From NCBI RefSeq assembly GCF_020217005.1, contig NZ_JAIWOI010000263.1, positions 1 to 10,000 of the forward strand: a stretch of DNA of 10,000 nt. Reading direction: 5' to 3'. Position numbers and translations under genes: made by a program. The stretch's first letter is position 1. Each line of letters starts with the position of its first letter. This document shows, one piece after another, positions 7,209 to 10,000 of this stretch. The notes beneath the pieces are model-generated. The model saw only the letters and a list, made by a program, of their open reading frames with translations. It did not search any database and was not told where the DNA came from. Source of the stretch: Rheinheimera sp. (lineage in GTDB: Bacteria; Pseudomonadota; Gammaproteobacteria; Enterobacterales; Alteromonadaceae).

Positions 7209-7224
7209 ATTGGTGCTAACCAAT
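7209..7224. promoter_or_regulatory. Inverted repeat, possible operator, ahead of nhaC
   Basis: ATTGGT at 7209-7214 and ACCAAT at 7219-7224 are perfect complements around the four bases GCTA. The repeat lies at the expected transcription start of the candidate nhaC promoter and 18 bases before the ATG. It could be an operator half-site pair (the T-N11-A spacing at 7210-7222 is compatible with a LysR-type site) or a small leader hairpin. A 6-bp repeat can also arise by chance. Confidence 0.3.
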
Positions 7225-7242
7225 CGTGATGAGAACAGAATT

Positions 7243-8733
7243 ATGGAACAACTAACTGTACCACGCCAGATTAAATCCCCGACCTTTTTAGATGCCAGTA
7301 TTCCGTTGATAGTGCTGGTTGTGTTACTAAGTTTATCTGTTTATCTCTATGGCAGTGATTCTTCTTACGGCGCAAACCAGATTGCTTTGTTTGTCGCTGC
7401 CTTTGTTGGCGTTGTGATTGGCCTTAAAAACGGCTATGGCTGGGCCGATATTGAACAGGCGATGGTCAAAGGTATTTCCTTATCGTTAGGAGCTTTACTG
7501 ATCCTATTCTCAGTAGGGGCATTAATCGGAACCTGGCTGTTAGCAGGTACAGTACCTTCTCTGATTTATTATGGTTTACAGCTGCTAGACCCTTCCTGGT
7601 TCTACGCTGCCAGCTGTTTGCTCTGTGCTGTGGTAGCCATCAGTATAGGTAGCAGTTGGACAACAGCGGCCACTATAGGTGTAGCTCTGATTGGTGTGGC
7701 CTCAGGACTGGGTATGTCTACTGCAGTGACGGCAGGAGCTATAGTCTCTGGTGCTTATTTTGGCGACAAAATGTCCCCCGTCAGTGAAACCACAAATCTT
7801 GCACCTGCAGTTGCAGGTTCTAACTTATTTGAGCATATCCGCCATATGACCTGGACTACTATTCCTAGTCTGGCGTTGGCCCTGATTATTTTTGCAGTCA
7901 TGGGTTTTAATGCAGATGCTGCAGCGGATGATTCACAGATCCGGGCTATCAGTGACGCATTATTGCAGCATTTTAACATTAGTCCTCTGATGCTAGTGCC
8001 TTTGGCTGTGCTGATGGCGATGGCTGTAAAGAAAGTACCGGCTTTTCCGACTGTGTTCATTGGCGCTCTGTTAGGTGGCCTATGGGCCGTACTATTTCAG
8101 CCACAACTGGTGGCGAAGATGGCAGACCCTGCCTTAAATTCTGTGCTGGCTACTTTAAAGGTGGTTTGGAGTACGCTGCATGGAGGTTTTGTGATTGAGA
8201 CACAAAATGCCGAGCTGGATAAGTTGCTCAATGGCGGTGGTATGGTGAAGATGCTCAACACCTGTTGGTTGATTTTCTCAGCAATGATGTTTGGCGCGGT
8301 GCTGGAACATGTAGGTTTGTTACGTAAGTTTGTTGAAGCGATTCTGCATAAGGCGCACAGCACTGGCTCGTTAATTACCAGCACTATAGCTACTTGTATC
8401 GCGACCAATATTTTAACGGCTGATCAGTATATGGCTATTGTGATGCCAGGCCGTATGTTTAAAGAAGAGTATGAACGCCGTGGTTTAGCTCCTGTTAATT
8501 TATCCCGTACTCTGGAAGACGGAGGCACTATAACCAGCCCGCTGATCCCTTGGAATACCTGTGGAGCTTATATGCATGGTGTATTAAACGTCAGTCCGCT
8601 GGATTATGCTGTGTACGCATTTTTTAACCTTATTAATCCTGTTTTGGCGGTAATTTATGCCTATATGGGCATTAAGGTGCTAAAGCTGACTCCGCCGGAT
8701 ACGCCTATTACAGTGGCCGTTCAGGGTAAATAA
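7243..8733 (+). CDS. nhaC: NhaC-family Na+/H+ antiporter
   Basis: This is an inner-membrane transporter that should exchange Na+ (or another ion) for H+, helping with salt and pH balance. From the ATG it has 496 residues, the usual NhaC size or slightly above. The sequence is almost entirely hydrophobic segments, about eleven or twelve, beginning at residues 18-37. Family landmarks are GSSWTTAATIG from about 136, YFGDKMSPVSETTNLAP at about 172-188, and EDGGTITSPLIPWNTCGAYM at about 425-444; ADQYMAIVMPGRMF lies before the last. Charged residues within such segments (Asp in FGDK, Glu in SETT) are typical ion-site candidates. I chose the ATG at 7243 over the in-frame TTG at 7210 and GTG at 7213, because those fall in the inverted repeat and would add 11 polar residues; GATGAG just upstream is a modest ribosome site. 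Some NhaC-family members are malate/lactate antiporters (MleN-type), so the substrate is inferred. Confidence 0.9.
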   Translation: MEQLTVPRQIKSPTFLDASIPLIVLVVLLSLSVYLYGSDSSYGANQIALFVAAFVGVVIGLKNGYGWADIEQAMVKGISLSLGALLILFSVGALIGTWLLAGTVPSLIYYGLQLLDPSWFYAASCLLCAVVAISIGSSWTTAATIGVALIGVASGLGMSTAVTAGAIVSGAYFGDKMSPVSETTNLAPAVAGSNLFEHIRHMTWTTIPSLALALIIFAVMGFNADAAADDSQIRAISDALLQHFNISPLMLVPLAVLMAMAVKKVPAFPTVFIGALLGGLWAVLFQPQLVAKMADPALNSVLATLKVVWSTLHGGFVIETQNAELDKLLNGGGMVKMLNTCWLIFSAMMFGAVLEHVGLLRKFVEAILHKAHSTGSLITSTIATCIATNILTADQYMAIVMPGRMFKEEYERRGLAPVNLSRTLEDGGTITSPLIPWNTCGAYMHGVLNVSPLDYAVYAFFNLINPVLAVIYAYMGIKVLKLTPPDTPITVAVQGK

Positions 8734-8738
8734 TAGAC

Positions 8739-8767
8739 AAGGCCAGTTGAAGAACTGGCCTTATTTT
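8739..8767 (+). terminator. Intrinsic terminator after nhaC
   Basis: AAGGCCAGTT (8739-8748) and AACTGGCCTT (8753-8762) form a perfect 10-bp stem around the tetraloop GAAG, followed by ATTTTATT. It begins 5 bases after the nhaC stop. It separates nhaC from pepN, which therefore needs its own promoter in the following 150 bases. Confidence 0.9.
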
Positions 8768-8918
8768 ATTCACCACCTCACAAGGCATCCAAACAGTTGG
8801 GCAAAACTTCGCCTGGTGATAAGTCAGCAGGTCTAAATTTTTATGTACAGGATGTAAAGTAATTCGTAAGCGTGGGAGCGTAATTTTCGATGCGGGCATT
8901 AACAAGAGAGAGTTCGTG

Positions 8919-10000
8919 ATGAGTCAGATAAACAGCCGCCAGGCAAAAAGGTTAAGCGATTATAAAGCGCCGGCATTTACTATTACTGACGTAGAACTGA
9001 GGTTTGAACTTGAGCCTGAAGCTACGTTGCTTACCGCCATCTATCAATGTCAATCCGCAAATGGTGAAGCTGGGACTTTAATATTAGACGGACAGGAACT
9101 GACTTTGTTAGCAGTGTCAGTAGATGGTGTTTTATTAAATTCAGACGCATATCAACTGACGTCCGAACAGCTCATATTGCGCGGAATGCCAGCCAAAGCC
9201 CAGCTTGAACTCAAAATTGAACTGAATCCAAAAGCCAATACCGCGCTGGAAGGCTTGTACTTATCCAATAGCGCCTATTGCACTCAGTGTGAGGCAGAGG
9301 GATTTCGCCGAATCAGTTATTACCTGGACAGACCCGATGTTCTGGCTCGTTTCACCACTCATATTATCGCCGACGCTAACGCATATCCTGCGCTATTAAG
9401 TAACGGTAATTTGGTCCATTCAGACTTATTACCTGATGGCCGCCGTCATGTCACCTGGGTTGACCCATTTCCAAAGCCAAGTTATTTGTTTGCTTTAGTA
9501 GCAGGGGACTTTGATTGCTTAAAAGGCAGTTACACTACGGGCTCTGGCCGCCAAGTGGCACTGGAATTTTATGTCGATAAGGGCAATAAAAACCGGGCTC
9601 AATTTGCGTTGGAGTCTCTAAAACGCGCCATGTTGTGGGACGAACAGACTTTTGGTCTGGAATACGATCTGGATATTTATATGGTCGTTGCCGTCGACTT
9701 TTTCAATATGGGAGCGATGGAAAACAAAGGCTTAAACGTATTCAACAGCAAGTATGTGTTGGCCGATCAGTCCTCAGCCACAGACACTGATTTTTTTAAT
9801 ATCGAATCCATTATTGGTCACGAGTATTTTCACAACTGGACCGGCAACAGGGTGACGTGCCGCGACTGGTTTCAGCTAAGTTTAAAAGAAGGTTTGACGG
9901 TATTCAGAGATCAGCAGTTTAGTGCCGATATGGGCTCTGCAACTCTGAATCGAATTGAAGCCGTAAAAACTATCCGCACAGCGCAGTTTGCCGAAGATGC
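8919..10000 (+). CDS. pepN: Aminopeptidase N (PepN), 3' end outside the window
   Basis: PepN is the major cytoplasmic M1 zinc aminopeptidase, acting late in protein breakdown by removing N-terminal residues from short peptides. The first 360 residues are present, with no stop before the window edge; E. coli PepN has 870, so about two fifths is seen. There is no signal peptide. The N-terminal beta domain contains CTQCEAEGFRRISYYLDRPD, and the substrate loop GAMEN is at 265-269. The zinc site is HEYFH at 301-305 (H301, H305, with E302 as base) and E324 in SLKEGL; all are offset by four from the E. coli numbering. NWTGNRVTCRDWFQLSLKEG right after the motif is a PepN hallmark and sets it apart from the LTA4H-like enzyme at 914. 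GAGAGAG at 8906-8912 supports the ATG; an in-frame GTG sits directly before it. The 150 bases upstream hold no promoter I can name with confidence. Confidence 0.97.
   Translation, partial: MSQINSRQAKRLSDYKAPAFTITDVELRFELEPEATLLTAIYQCQSANGEAGTLILDGQELTLLAVSVDGVLLNSDAYQLTSEQLILRGMPAKAQLELKIELNPKANTALEGLYLSNSAYCTQCEAEGFRRISYYLDRPDVLARFTTHIIADANAYPALLSNGNLVHSDLLPDGRRHVTWVDPFPKPSYLFALVAGDFDCLKGSYTTGSGRQVALEFYVDKGNKNRAQFALESLKRAMLWDEQTFGLEYDLDIYMVVAVDFFNMGAMENKGLNVFNSKYVLADQSSATDTDFFNIESIIGHEYFHNWTGNRVTCRDWFQLSLKEGLTVFRDQQFSADMGSATLNRIEAVKTIRTAQFAED

Noticed and set aside
7755..8408. Two - strand open frames of about 100 codons inside nhaC
   Set aside because: They lie wholly within a well-supported transporter gene and show composition expected of the complement of hydrophobic codons.
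8708..8905. 65-codon reading frame on the - strand covering the end of nhaC, its terminator and the pepN leader
   Set aside because: It runs through a perfect intrinsic terminator hairpin, has no recognisable protein features, and ends only because the region lacks stops by chance.

Overview
The window looks like ordinary chromosome from a marine or aquatic gammaproteobacterium of the Alteromonadales / Rheinheimera type. This is inferred from protein resemblance: ProQ, Prc, MsrC and PepN match their E. coli relatives motif by motif, while an exported LTA4-hydrolase-like M1 aminopeptidase and a NhaC antiporter are more typical of that group. All genes lie on the + strand, with moderate base composition, short gaps and no visible change in composition. 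I see no tRNA, rRNA, CRISPR array, phage gene, transposase or gene-free stretch over 300 bases.

Layout. (1) 2-2740: a gene of unknown function, cut by the left edge, is followed after 15 bases by an exported M1 aminopeptidase of the leukotriene A4 hydrolase-like branch. (2) 2805-3485: an exported SIMPL-domain (DUF541) protein, standing alone or trailing the first pair. (3) 3593-7134: a tight cluster of msrC, a small acidic protein of unknown function, proQ and prc. Its first two genes overlap by 4 bases (ATGA), and the other gaps are 5 and 16 bases. It ends at a 19-bp perfect palindrome with a T tract (7143-7197). (4) 7243-8733: a NhaC-family Na+/H+ antiporter, with its own terminator at 8739-8767. 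(5) 8919 to the right edge: the first 360 residues of aminopeptidase N (PepN), still open at the window end.

How the genes fit together. The msrC-proQ-prc order also occurs in E. coli. It joins repair of free methionine sulfoxide, an RNA chaperone and a periplasmic tail-specific protease. The insertion of a small acidic protein between msrC and proQ is the least explained part of the cluster. The window also holds two different M1 aminopeptidases: one with a signal peptide, for peptides outside the cytoplasm, and cytoplasmic PepN.

I do not see a convincing undescribed system. The most useful leads are the long palindrome after prc, which resembles a REP/RAYT-type element acting as a terminator; a short inverted repeat beside a candidate nhaC promoter; and the two proteins of unknown function.
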